A stretch of DNA of 9,750 bases from Gammaproteobacteria bacterium RBG_16_57_12 (GCA_001801365.1 MGXL01000137.1:26277-36026), one strand, 5' to 3'; counted from the first letter of the stretch, positions 1 through 8,322 are shown. The notes: generated by a model not told the origin, from the letters alone. A program made the numbers and translations.

Positions 1-1
1 C

Positions 2-535
2 ATACCCGAACCTGTCATTGCATCTCCCCGTGAACCTGAACGGCCACCTGAGAAAAAGTACAGCACGGTACAAATCAGGCCACCGGGAACCATCGCGGGT
101 AGCGGGATCTATGATACTCAGAATGATGCCATGGTCATCTTGCAGAATCCCAGCGATGCACTGGCCAAATTTCCCATGGACAGGCGTCAGGCGGTCAACT
201 GGGTGGAAGCGCTCAGAAGCGGGCTGATCAACCCGCGCCCCAGCCTGACTGGCGAGGGGGAGATGGTTACCATGGACATTGATGTCATCATGAACAACAC
301 CGAGTTAATGCCTCATGTGCGGTTTCCCCACAAGACCCACACCGAATGGCTGGACTGCCGCAACTGTCATGACGAGATATTCGCGCCGGTGAATAATGGC
401 AATCCGGTCACCATGACCAAGATTTACAAGGGCCAGTATTGCGGTGTTTGTCATGACAAGGTGGCCTTCTCGCTATTTGTCTGCGAACGCTGCCATAGCG
501 TGCCCCACAAGGAATCGCCCAAGGCGTGGTGGTAA
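2..535 (+). CDS. Triheme c7-type cytochrome, C-terminal part (5' end outside window)
   Basis: The reading frame is open from the left edge to a TAA at 533-535, giving 178 codons with no convincing start, so this is the 3' part of a longer gene. Seen: three CxxCH heme-attachment motifs, CRNCH (356-370), CGVCH (440-454) and CERCH (482-496), in the last 60 residues. A His-containing stretch, FPHKTHTEWLDC, sits just before the first motif, and the block ends in a short tail after the third heme. This motif order and spacing fit the c7-type triheme cytochrome module, which binds bis-His hemes in the periplasm or outside the cell. The first visible ~40 residues are proline- and charge-rich, like a linker, so more heme modules or a signal sequence may lie upstream. 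Role in electron transfer is known for the family; an extracellular conduit is inference. It converges on rho. An ATG at 131 is in frame but is internal to the open frame. Confidence 0.85.
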   Translation: MPEPVIASPREPERPPEKKYSTVQIRPPGTIAGSGIYDTQNDAMVILQNPSDALAKFPMDRRQAVNWVEALRSGLINPRPSLTGEGEMVTMDIDVIMNNTELMPHVRFPHKTHTEWLDCRNCHDEIFAPVNNGNPVTMTKIYKGQYCGVCHDKVAFSLFVCERCHSVPHKESPKAWW

Positions 536-543
536 GCCACGCC

Positions 544-580
544 CTAGCTGCCTGCCGTCCTAAGTCCGACAGGCAGCTAG
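544..580. terminator. Perfect inverted repeat between convergent cytochrome and rho genes
   Basis: Bases 544-554 pair without mismatch with 570-580 (11 bp, 15-nt loop). The hairpin lies 8 nt past the cytochrome stop and 7 nt past the rho stop. There is no U-tract on either strand, so it is not a classical intrinsic terminator. A bidirectional 3'-end or mRNA-stability hairpin is the likeliest role, by position. Confidence 0.55.
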
Positions 581-587
581 CGAAGCA

Positions 588-1840
<1,253 letters not shown>

Positions 1841-1844
<4 letters not shown>

Positions 1845-1921
1845 AGTGGTTGATTTCGTGTTGTCAGTAAGGAAATTGGTTGGGGGAAGTATTGAGCCGG
1901 AAGGGGAGTCCGATTTGGCAT
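1841..1921 (-). CDS. Possible rho leader peptide (rhoL-like position)
   Basis: On the minus strand an ATG at 1919-1921 opens 26 codons ending in a TGA at 1841-1843. That stop overlaps the rho start in the form ATGA. The peptide is proline-rich and begins [11 protein letters not shown]. coli has the unrelated-looking leader ORF rhoL at the same place between trxA and rho. The stop/start overlap suggests translational coupling, which could make up for the poor ribosome site of rho. Against it: no Shine-Dalgarno is visible before the ATG, the ORF is short, and the C-rich leader could produce it by chance. It is a candidate only. Confidence 0.3.
1845..1921 (-). promoter_or_regulatory. C-rich, G-poor rho leader (rut-like)
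   Basis: Read in the direction of rho, these 77 nt contain by hand count about 30 C and 7 G, with runs such as CCCCTTCC and CTTCCCCCAACC. Rho loads on C-rich, G-poor unstructured RNA, and E. coli rho is autoregulated by termination in its own leader. The composition fits a rut site for autogenous attenuation. The function is inferred. Confidence 0.45.
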
Positions 1922-1934
1922 CGGATTTTGTATC

Positions 1935-1947
1935 AATCTAGCATGTA
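1935..1947 (-). promoter_or_regulatory. Possible extended -10 promoter in front of rho
   Basis: The minus strand reads TACATGCTAGATT, in which TGCTAGATT fits an extended -10 (TGn plus TAGATT). No good -35 is visible. The first ten bases, TACATGCTAG, also occur upstream of trxA (2353-2362). A start near 1928 would give a leader of about 84 nt before rho. Confidence 0.3.
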
Positions 1948-1953
1948 TCAACC

Positions 1954-1982
1954 GCCGCGTCCAGTTGCCTGCCGGACGCGGC
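1954..1982 (-). terminator. Hairpin after trxA, in the trxA-rho gap
   Basis: Bases 1954-1962 pair perfectly with 1974-1982 (9 bp, GC-rich, 11-nt loop), starting 7 nt past the trxA stop. No U-tract follows on the minus strand, so efficient intrinsic termination is unlikely. It may protect the trxA 3' end, act as a partial attenuator between trxA and rho, or stall polymerase. Confidence 0.45.
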
Positions 1983-1989
1983 ACGATGG

Positions 1990-2316
1990 TCAGGTATTGC
2001 TATCAAGGAATGCTGTCAGCTGTGACTTGGATAAAGCGCCCACCTTGGTGGCTTCGACACTTCCGTTTTTGAAAATCATCAGGGTAGGAATGCCGCGGAT
2101 GCCATATTTGGGGGGGGTATTGGGATTTTCATCAATATTGAGCTTGGCGATTTTGATCTTGCTGGCATAGTCCGTGGCGATTTCATCCAGAATCGGCGCG
2201 ATCATCTTGCAGGGCCCGCACCATTCAGCCCAGTAATCCACCAATACGGCACCTTCAGCCTGCAATACTTCCCGTTCGAATGTCTCGTCAGTCACATGAA
2301 GGATATGTTCACTCAC
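1990..2316 (-). CDS. trxA: Thioredoxin 1
   Basis: Cytoplasmic dithiol-disulfide oxidoreductase that reduces ribonucleotide reductase, PAPS reductase, methionine sulfoxide reductase and other targets, and is itself recycled by thioredoxin reductase. The 108-residue product matches the family length. Seen: the active site WCGPC at 32-36, the buried Asp of the [11 protein letters not shown] segment (D27), the partner Lys in AKLNIDENP (K58), and the cis-proline loop GIPT (P77). The start is GTG at 2314-2316, chosen because AGGAG (minus strand, 2326-2330) lies 9 nt upstream and the N-terminus then aligns with E. coli TrxA. rho follows 145 bp downstream on the same strand and rhlB is divergent, as in E. 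coli. Confidence 0.97.
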   Translation of the reverse strand: MSEHILHVTDETFEREVLQAEGAVLVDYWAEWCGPCKMIAPILDEIATDYASKIKIAKLNIDENPNTPPKYGIRGIPTLMIFKNGSVEATKVGALSKSQLTAFLDSNT

Positions 2317-2349
2317 GTAGTAGAGCTCCTAAATATCGATTGAATACAA

Positions 2350-2362
2350 ATCCTAGCATGTA
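2350..2362 (-). promoter_or_regulatory. Possible extended -10 promoter of trxA
   Basis: The minus strand reads TACATGCTAGGAT. TGCTAGGAT fits an extended -10 element (TAGGAT preceded by TGC), with no clear -35. The start point would be near 2343, about 27 nt before the GTG, leaving room for the AGGAG ribosome site. It shares TACATGCTAG with the site before rho. Confidence 0.35.
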
Positions 2363-2409
2363 ATTTGAGCTGATGCGAGACACTAATTCAAGCCTTGTGC
2401 GCAATTTTT

Positions 2410-2418
2410 TGTTATCCT
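2410..2418 (+). promoter_or_regulatory. Weak candidate extended -10 for rhlB
   Basis: TGTTATCCT contains TATCCT (four of six consensus bases) with an upstream TGn, 10 nt before the rhlB ATG. No -35 is clear. If used, the mRNA would start only a few bases before the ATG. Confidence 0.2.
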
Positions 2419-2428
2419 TGAAATCCCT

Positions 2429-3706
2429 ATGAGTGAAAGCCATTTATCCGCGACACTTTTTTCCAGCCTGGATTTGCCGGTATCCTTACTACAAGGCATT
2501 GAAGATCAGGGATTTTCCCGCTGCACCCCCATCCAGGCGGCCGCCCTGCCTTTAGCCTTGGGCGGCATTGATGTCATGGGCCAGGCGCAAACCGGCACCG
2601 GCAAGACCGCGGCATTTCTGCTGGCGGCGATGTCCTATCTGCTCAAGACGCCGGCGGCGGAAAAGCGCCGCCCCAATCAACCGCGCGCCTTCATTCTCGC
2701 GCCCACCCGCGAACTGGCCATCCAGATCCACAAGGATGCGCAGTCCCTGGGAAAACACTCCGGGCTCAGCCTGGGCCTGTGTTATGGCGGTACCGGCTAT
2801 GAACAGCAACGCCAGCAGCTGGCAGAACCCATCGATATACTGATTGGCACGCCCGGCCGGCTGATCGATTTTTTCAAGCAGCAGCTGTTTGACCTGCGCC
2901 ACATCGAGGTGATGGTCCTGGACGAGGCGGATCGCATGTTCGACCTGGGCTTCATCAAGGACATCCGTTTCCTGCTGCGGCGCATGCCGCCGCCGGATCA
3001 GCGGCTGAACATGCTGTTTTCAGCCACCCTGTCCTGGCGTGTCACCGAGCTGGCCTATGAGCACATGAACAATCCGCAACGGGTGACCATTGAGCCCGAG
3101 CAGGTGACCTCCAGCAAGGTCACCGAACAGATCTATTACCCCTCGAACAGTGAAAAACTTCCCTTGCTGCTGGGGCTGTTACTCAAGCACAAGCCGCCGC
3201 GCGCGATCATCTTCGCCAATACCAAACGCGCCGCCGAGCAGATCAACGCCTGTTTATTGGGCAATAACATCAATGCCGGCATACTGTCGGGGGATGTGCC
3301 GCAGCCAAAGCGGCAGAGCCTGCTGAACCGGTTCCAGCGCGGCGAAGTTGCCATCCTGGTGGCGACCGATGTGGCGGCGCGGGGCCTGCATATTCCGGAG
3401 GTCAGTCACGTCTTCAATTTCGATCTGCCGCAGGATGCCGAGGATTATGTGCATCGCATCGGCCGTACCGCCCGCGCCGGTGCCCACGGTGAGGCGATCA
3501 GTTTCTGCTGCGAGGATTACGCCTTTCATCTGCAGGAGATCGAGGCTTACATCGGGCACAAGATCCCGGCTGAGAAAATCAATCCCGAGCTGCTGGCGTC
3601 ACCGCTGCCGTCGGCAAAACTCCAGCCCCGGCGGCCACCGAGCGGAAAACCGGCCTCGGCGCCCAAGCGCCCGCGCCGCCGCCATACGCAAACGGACTCC
3701 CGGTAA
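2429..3706 (+). CDS. rhlB: ATP-dependent RNA helicase RhlB (DEAD-box)
   Basis: RhlB unwinds structured RNA and in gammaproteobacteria works with RNase E and PNPase in the degradosome. The 425-residue product (E. coli about 421) carries all DEAD-box motifs in order: Q motif GFSRCTPIQ (28-36), motif I AQTGTGKT (53-60), Ia PTRELAIQ, Ib TPGRL, II DEAD (165-168), III SAT (198-200), [19 protein letters not shown] (311-319) and VI HRIGRT (342-347). RhlB-typical signatures are [19 protein letters not shown] and YEHMNNPQ. The tail from about 390 is rich in Pro, Arg and Lys and probably disordered and RNA-binding. The ATG gives an N-terminus (MSESHLS) like that of E. coli (MSKTHLT), but no Shine-Dalgarno precedes it. 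It is divergent from trxA and ends 6 bp from the convergent cyclase gene. Confidence 0.96.
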   Translation: MSESHLSATLFSSLDLPVSLLQGIEDQGFSRCTPIQAAALPLALGGIDVMGQAQTGTGKTAAFLLAAMSYLLKTPAAEKRRPNQPRAFILAPTRELAIQIHKDAQSLGKHSGLSLGLCYGGTGYEQQRQQLAEPIDILIGTPGRLIDFFKQQLFDLRHIEVMVLDEADRMFDLGFIKDIRFLLRRMPPPDQRLNMLFSATLSWRVTELAYEHMNNPQRVTIEPEQVTSSKVTEQIYYPSNSEKLPLLLGLLLKHKPPRAIIFANTKRAAEQINACLLGNNINAGILSGDVPQPKRQSLLNRFQRGEVAILVATDVAARGLHIPEVSHVFNFDLPQDAEDYVHRIGRTARAGAHGEAISFCCEDYAFHLQEIEAYIGHKIPAEKINPELLASPLPSAKLQPRRPPSGKPASAPKRPRRRHTQTDSR

Positions 3707-3712
3707 CGTCGA

Positions 3713-4807
3713 TCAGAAGCGTTCCACCACCACGCGGTTCTTGCCGGAATTTTTGGCGCGATACAGGGCCTTGTCCGCGCCATCGACCAGCTGCGTACCC
3801 GCCACCGTCAGCTCGCGATGGTCATGTCCTGGTACATTCGTGGCCAGACCGATCGATATCGTAACCTGCAGTCGGCTATCGCCCTCCACCTGAAAGGCCC
3901 GTTCCGCGATGCTGGCGCGGATGCGTTCGGCGATATCCGTGGCGATGGGTTCCGGCGTGTCGATCAGCAGGGCGACGAATTCCTCGCCGCCATAGCGTGC
4001 CAGCACATCGCTGCAACGCAATTGCTTTCTGATGAGGGCGGCGGTCTCCTTCAGCACCACATCCCCGGCGCGATGGCCGTGGTTATCGTTGATGCGTTTG
4101 AAATTGTCGATATCCAGCAGCAGGCAGGACAACGGCCCGCCCTTGCGCTGGCTGCGCGTCATTTCTTCCACCAGGCGCTGATCGAAGAAGCGGCGATTGT
4201 TGACCGAGGTCAGAAAGTCGGTGACCCCGACGCGCTTGAGGCGTTCGTGATTGGCGGCATTTTCCAGGCAGATCGCGACGATGGCCGCCAGGCGCTCCAG
4301 AAAATCGGTGCCGGAGCCGGCGATGAACCGCTCTTCCTTCAGGCTGCCCAGATTGAAACTGCCAATCAGTTCGCCATAGCGGATCAGCGGGATCAGGGCC
4401 ACGCTGGCCGGCGACATGGCCACAGCGGGGAACAGGGCGCCATGCTGGCCGGTGTCGTAACGCCCCAGCAGCGGCACGGCCGTGGGGCCATACACCCCGT
4501 CCAGGTCCTCCAGATCCAGGGAAAATATCAGGCCGGGATAGTCGCCCAGATTGACGCCTTCATCCTCGAGGATATGCCGGATTTCATAGGAAGGATCGAC
4601 CAGCGCCAGCGTCACGCTGTCCAGCTCGAAGGCGCTGCGGTATTCATTGAGGATGACATTGATCAGCTCCACCAGGGAATTGGGGCTGATCAGACGCAGC
4701 TCCAGGGCCTGGAAGCGCCGCATCTTCTGCTCGTTGACGCGCGCCTGATTCAGAAACGCCTTGAGCTGGCGCCTGAGCATCTGGTTTTCGGCGTACAAAT
4801 CCTGCAT
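3713..4807 (-). CDS. DUF484/GAF-GGDEF diguanylate cyclase
   Basis: Predicted to make cyclic di-GMP from two GTP in the cytoplasm. The 364-residue product has no membrane segment or signal peptide. Seen: an N-terminal coiled-coil-like helix (about 1-40), then a GAF-type sensor region resembling DUF484 proteins, with the characteristic GSGTDFLERL segment near 164-173, then a GGDEF domain from DFLTSVNNRR (197-206). The catalytic core looks intact: LDIDNFK with metal-binding D232, the substrate region NDNHGHRAGD, and the active-site loop GGEEF (273-277). An RxxD inhibitory site (RCSD, 264-267) lies five residues before GGEEF, so product feedback inhibition is expected. The ATG is preceded by AGGA 8 nt upstream. 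The gene starts 41 bp after the propeller gene on the same strand, suggesting one mRNA. The GAF ligand is unknown. Confidence 0.9.
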   Translation of the reverse strand: MQDLYAENQMLRRQLKAFLNQARVNEQKMRRFQALELRLISPNSLVELINVILNEYRSAFELDSVTLALVDPSYEIRHILEDEGVNLGDYPGLIFSLDLEDLDGVYGPTAVPLLGRYDTGQHGALFPAVAMSPASVALIPLIRYGELIGSFNLGSLKEERFIAGSGTDFLERLAAIVAICLENAANHERLKRVGVTDFLTSVNNRRFFDQRLVEEMTRSQRKGGPLSCLLLDIDNFKRINDNHGHRAGDVVLKETAALIRKQLRCSDVLARYGGEEFVALLIDTPEPIATDIAERIRASIAERAFQVEGDSRLQVTISIGLATNVPGHDHRELTVAGTQLVDGADKALYRAKNSGKNRVVVERF

Positions 4808-4848
4808 CCGGATTATCCTGAATCCCCGATCGACGGTGCTACACCGGC

Positions 4849-7707
4849 TCAGCGGGCGCCGGCCGTCTCACGCTGCTGCCTGAGCAATTGCTCGAACTGT
4901 TCTTTGCTCATGAGCGGTTTGCCTTTACCGGCCAGTTGCACCTCCAGAGCCGCCGCGCGCGCCTGCTTGCCCGCGCCATCCCGCAGGATCATATCATAAC
5001 GACCCGGCGGAAACCGGGCCGGCACCTGCACACGCAGGTCATGTTTGCCCTCTGCCGTAAAGGTCACTGGAGGCAACAGGGTAACCGAGGCTGGCCGGGT
5101 GTCGCCGCCCAGCAAGACGGACTGTCCGGCCAGGGCGATGGCGCCTATTCCCTGCATGGCCGGATAGATCTGGGTCAGGCGTGGCTGCGCCGGCTGGCTG
5201 ATATCCAGCACCATCAGGCCCTGCTTGGCCGTGCTGAGATAAAGGCTGTCCCCGGATAGCCGCATATCGATGATCTCATCCCCGATCTCGATGGCCGCCA
5301 GCGGCTGCGGTTTGTCAGCGCCGACGTCGATGATCTGCACCCCCTGCACGCCATCGGACAGATACATCCTTGCCTCGTCCGCACGCACCAGCCGGGCCGG
5401 CCCGCCTGTTTCATAGGCGAACAGCTCCGTCATGTTCAGTGCCAAGACCCGCACACGGCCGGAAGCATTCAGCAGATAAAGCCGGTTTTGTGACAGCCAG
5501 AGATCGATGATGTTTCCGGCCGCGACCGCCTGGAAGGCGGGATGCGATGCGCGGTCCCCGGACTGTACATACACCTTGCCCGTGCGGCTGCGCACCACGA
5601 CAGTATCCTCATTGGTGCGCACCTGAACCACGTCATCCACCAGCCGATGGGTCGCCACCAGCCTGGATTCATGGGGCCGACTGATATCGATCTCGCTCAG
5701 GCCCGCGGCGCCGCCCGCCACAAAGAGGCGCCCCCTTTGCACCGCCAGATCCTGGCTGTCACCGGCGAGGTCCAGGCCGTTCAGCCAGATCGGCCCATCC
5801 GGATTGTTGACATCGTAAATCTGCACCCCGGCGGTTCCGGTTGCAGTGTAGGCAAACCCCTCCTGGACCAGGATGTCCTGCACCTGTTCCCGGCCATGAT
5901 AGCTGGCCAAGAGCCGCGGGGTTTCGGGAACACTGACCTCCAGCACCTTGAATCCGCCCCACCAGTCCATCACATAGGCAAGACTATCGACCAGCTCCAC
6001 GCCCCACGCCGCCCCCGCCGTATCGTAATGGCCCACAAACCGGGGCGCGCGCTTGTCGCTGATGTCGATGATCTGCAAGCCCGCGTCCCAGTCCGCCAGA
6101 TAGGCGAGCTCCCCCTGGAGTCTGATACCCCTGGCATTGCCCGGCGTGGCAAGCTGGCCGATGGCAACAGGCTGGCGCGGATCGCTGATATCCAGGATGA
6201 CCAGACCGCGGTCAAAGAAGGTGACATAGGCATGGTGGTCGCGGATGACAATGTCCTCGGCATAGCCGCCCGGATCATAGGCCCCGATCTGGCGGATATT
6301 TCCGGGGTCGGTGACATCGAACACCAATACGCCGCTTTTATCATCCGCGGCGAATACATAACCCTGATCGAGCGCCAGGGCCCAGACCTTGCCCGGGGTA
6401 TCAAAGCTGCCAAGCACGACCGGCGCCGTGATGTTGCTGATGTCGATAATATGAAATCCGCCGCGGTGATCCGCCAGATAGACCCGCTGATCTTGCACCT
6501 GCAGGGTATAGGCCAGCCCGGGGGTCGGCACATTGGCGACCAGTTTCATGTTCTGAGGATCGCGGATATCGATGATCTGCAGGCCATGATCATCATCGCC
6601 CACCAGGGCATAATCACCCAACAGGGTCACCCCCTTGGCCGAGCCGGGGGTGTGAAACAGGGCCACATGCCGGGGTTGTTCGGGACGACTGATGTCATAG
6701 ACGTGCAGACCGGAAAACCAGTCGGCCACGTAGGCAAGATGATCGCGGATGGCAACACGGCGGCTGCCACCCTGGTTGGCGCCGATACTGTTGACCGGCG
6801 GCAACTGGGCATGGGCAAAATCCAGGGTGATCATCTCGGTGCCGCTGGCGGCGATTACGCCGTCTTGCCCGAGCGCCAGTGCGTCAATTTGCGCCGGCGC
6901 CGACCACATGGCCGACAATGTGGGCTGCTCGATCTGCGCCGGATCGAGCAGGAACACGCGCTGATTCCGGTCGGCGACGAGAATCTGCTTCTCGTTCGCC
7001 ACGACCCGGATGGCGCCAGCCAGTCGGTTATTGCTGCCGACCCAGCGTGGTTGCCGCGGCACATGAACATCCACCACCGTCAGGCCGAATTCATCATCCA
7101 CCAGATAGGCGTAATCGCCCGCCACATCAATATCTCTGAATGTGGCGCCGGAGGAAAACCGGGCAATTTCCTCAAATGCGGTCTCACCCCTGGCGAGTAT
7201 GACAAATCCGCCCTGGCCATCCAGGGCATACCCGTAAGCGCCCTGCACACTCATGCGCTGCACGGGATAAGGGAGACGGTATGGGACGATATCCGCCATG
7301 GTCTTGTCATGGAGGGTGAAGGCCCACAGCCCGGGCGCATCGGTCAGCACATGGATCCGCTGCCCATCGGCGCTCATATCGATAATCTTGCCGGGCGGAA
7401 GGTCTCCCACGAGCGGGGATGGCACCCCCTGCGCATGGCCGAGCCACAGGGCATTTTCATTTGCCAGCAAAAGCCCGCCATCGGTGGACGGCGTGATGGC
7501 AGTGAGGCTGGCCGGTACCGCCTGCCGTCGAATCTCCCGGACAGCCGCCGGACGCATGATCAGCTGCATGGTGGCTGCATCGCCAGCCACCGGCAGATGT
7601 ATCTCCGTCGCCTGGCCGTAGGAGGCAAACTTGACGGCATCCTTAAGCACCGGAGCGGCCACGCTCATGGCGGGAAGCATGGCGAGCGCTATTTTGATCC
7701 ATTGCAT
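4849..7707 (-). CDS. Secreted LVIVD-repeat beta-propeller protein
   Basis: Function not recognised beyond the family: LVIVD repeats build beta-propellers, often on surface or secreted proteins. I start at the ATG at 7705-7707 (952 residues). It places a signal peptide at the very N-terminus (MQWIKIALAMLPAMSVAA, cleavage probably A17-A18). The next in-frame ATG upstream (7738-7740, 11 residues longer) sits on the U-tract of the preceding gene's terminator. From about residue 85 to 840 the protein is a tandem array of about 42-residue units with cores such as AYVADWFSGLHVYDIS and AYLADWDAGLQIIDIS. Nineteen units can be phased. Residues 879-952 form a different domain, perhaps a beta-sandwich (VPARFPPGRYDMILRDGAG), and a Gln/Glu-rich helical tail. 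I saw no cysteine and no heme motif. The cyclase gene follows 41 bp downstream. A scaffold, adhesin or partner of envelope redox proteins are possibilities, none shown. Confidence 0.85.
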   Translation of the reverse strand: MQWIKIALAMLPAMSVAAPVLKDAVKFASYGQATEIHLPVAGDAATMQLIMRPAAVREIRRQAVPASLTAITPSTDGGLLLANENALWLGHAQGVPSPLVGDLPPGKIIDMSADGQRIHVLTDAPGLWAFTLHDKTMADIVPYRLPYPVQRMSVQGAYGYALDGQGGFVILARGETAFEEIARFSSGATFRDIDVAGDYAYLVDDEFGLTVVDVHVPRQPRWVGSNNRLAGAIRVVANEKQILVADRNQRVFLLDPAQIEQPTLSAMWSAPAQIDALALGQDGVIAASGTEMITLDFAHAQLPPVNSIGANQGGSRRVAIRDHLAYVADWFSGLHVYDISRPEQPRHVALFHTPGSAKGVTLLGDYALVGDDDHGLQIIDIRDPQNMKLVANVPTPGLAYTLQVQDQRVYLADHRGGFHIIDISNITAPVVLGSFDTPGKVWALALDQGYVFAADDKSGVLVFDVTDPGNIRQIGAYDPGGYAEDIVIRDHHAYVTFFDRGLVILDISDPRQPVAIGQLATPGNARGIRLQGELAYLADWDAGLQIIDISDKRAPRFVGHYDTAGAAWGVELVDSLAYVMDWWGGFKVLEVSVPETPRLLASYHGREQVQDILVQEGFAYTATGTAGVQIYDVNNPDGPIWLNGLDLAGDSQDLAVQRGRLFVAGGAAGLSEIDISRPHESRLVATHRLVDDVVQVRTNEDTVVVRSRTGKVYVQSGDRASHPAFQAVAAGNIIDLWLSQNRLYLLNASGRVRVLALNMTELFAYETGGPARLVRADEARMYLSDGVQGVQIIDVGADKPQPLAAIEIGDEIIDMRLSGDSLYLSTAKQGLMVLDISQPAQPRLTQIYPAMQGIGAIALAGQSVLLGGDTRPASVTLLPPVTFTAEGKHDLRVQVPARFPPGRYDMILRDGAGKQARAAALEVQLAGKGKPLMSKEQFEQLLRQQRETAGAR
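5620..6753 (-). repeat. Nine in-register 42-residue LVIVD units (126-bp period)
   Basis: Within the propeller gene the conserved Gly of the xGL/xGF/xGV core falls at residues 333, 375, 417, 459, 501, 543, 585, 627 and 669 (numbering from the ATG at 7707), exactly 42 apart with no insertion or deletion. Typical unit: AYLAD, four residues including the Gly, a hydrophobic strand ending in IDIS, DPxxP, then a strand ending in DTPG. Units before and after drift to 39-42 residues and lose the Gly in places. The units differ at the DNA level, so this is an old protein repeat rather than a recent DNA duplication. Confidence 0.85.
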
Positions 7708-7740
7708 GCTGTCGATCTCTACTGACGATATCACATTCAT

Positions 7741-7773
7741 AAAAAAGGCCCGGAAATCAGACCCCGGGCCTTT
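7741..7773 (-). terminator. Rho-independent terminator of the lipoprotein gene
   Basis: Bases 7744-7753 and 7764-7773 form a perfect 10-bp GC-rich stem with a 10-nt loop. Read on the minus strand it ends in six U (A at 7741-7746 on the plus strand, three of them also in the stem). It lies 21 nt after the lipoprotein stop. The U-tract touches the upstream candidate ATG (7740) of the propeller gene. Confidence 0.85.
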
Positions 7774-7794
7774 GCAGATTATTTGGGCAGGCGG

Positions 7795-8322
7795 TTAGAG
7801 TTTTTCGATCGGCGCCTGACGGGCCTTGCCCACGGCGCGCAATTCACGGGCCAGTTCGCGCGCCTCGTTAAACTCCACACGCTGTGGCTCAAAATGGGTA
7901 CCGCGGAATTCCTCATCAATCATTTTGATGCGAATAAAGCTGGTCTGATCAGCGGCAAAATTGAAGGTTTTGCTGCCGCTGACGGTGACCGGGTCCGGCT
8001 TGCCGCCGACAAAACTCATGGATTTGATGGTCACCGTACCTTCGGTCGGTATTATTCTGGCCAGGATATATTCACCCCGGGACAAGCTGGCCAGCTCCTT
8101 GCCGTTGATCTCTATGGTCACGGCATTGTTGGCCAACTGCATGTTGGCATAATTGTTATCCCGCATGAAATACACCGTGGCATGCGGCTCGGACAGTGAC
8201 AGCGGCATCAGGGGGCTATCCCGATTCACCTTGGTGTAGGACAGACCACAGGAAACCACGCCTGCCAATGCCAGGATGGTCAGACTGAAGATGGTGATCC
8301 GGCCCACTCGCTTGATCGTCAT
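7795..8322 (-). CDS. Predicted lipoprotein, DUF2846-like
   Basis: No function recognised. The 175-residue product has a lipoprotein signal: basic MTIKRVGR, a hydrophobic stretch, and the lipobox VVSC with the lipidated cysteine at 25. Residue +2 is Gly, so there is no inner-membrane Asp retention signal and an outer-membrane destination is more likely. The mature part has a short beta-rich domain (ATVYFMRDNNYA, then VTIEINGKELASLSRGEYI), the layout of DUF2846-type lipoproteins, in which a small-molecule or cell-wall role is unproven. The C-terminal 35 residues are charged and probably helical (EARELARELRAVGKAR). The ATG is supported by GAGG 7 nt upstream. An intrinsic terminator follows, so it looks monocistronic. 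The family assignment is moderate; the lipoprotein call is stronger. Confidence 0.8.
   Translation of the reverse strand: MTIKRVGRITIFSLTILALAGVVSCGLSYTKVNRDSPLMPLSLSEPHATVYFMRDNNYANMQLANNAVTIEINGKELASLSRGEYILARIIPTEGTVTIKSMSFVGGKPDPVTVSGSKTFNFAADQTSFIRIKMIDEEFRGTHFEPQRVEFNEARELARELRAVGKARQAPIEKL

Noticed and set aside
3707..3712. Terminator in the rhlB/cyclase convergent gap
   Set aside because: The gap is 6 bp and no good hairpin was seen across the two gene ends. Overlapping 3' ends are likely.
3818..4999. 393-codon plus-strand frame over the cyclase gene
   Set aside because: Shadow of the GGDEF gene, whose catalytic motifs are intact on the minus strand.
5542..7725. 727-codon open frame on the plus strand antisense to the propeller gene
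   Set aside because: It lies entirely inside the coding strand partner, with no recognisable domain. Long antisense frames are common in GC-rich repetitive genes. The LVIVD repeats on the other strand show which strand codes.
7708..7740. Upstream ATG adding 11 residues to the propeller protein
   Set aside because: It sits at the end of a terminator U-tract with no ribosome site, and it would bury the signal peptide behind an acidic 11-residue extension.
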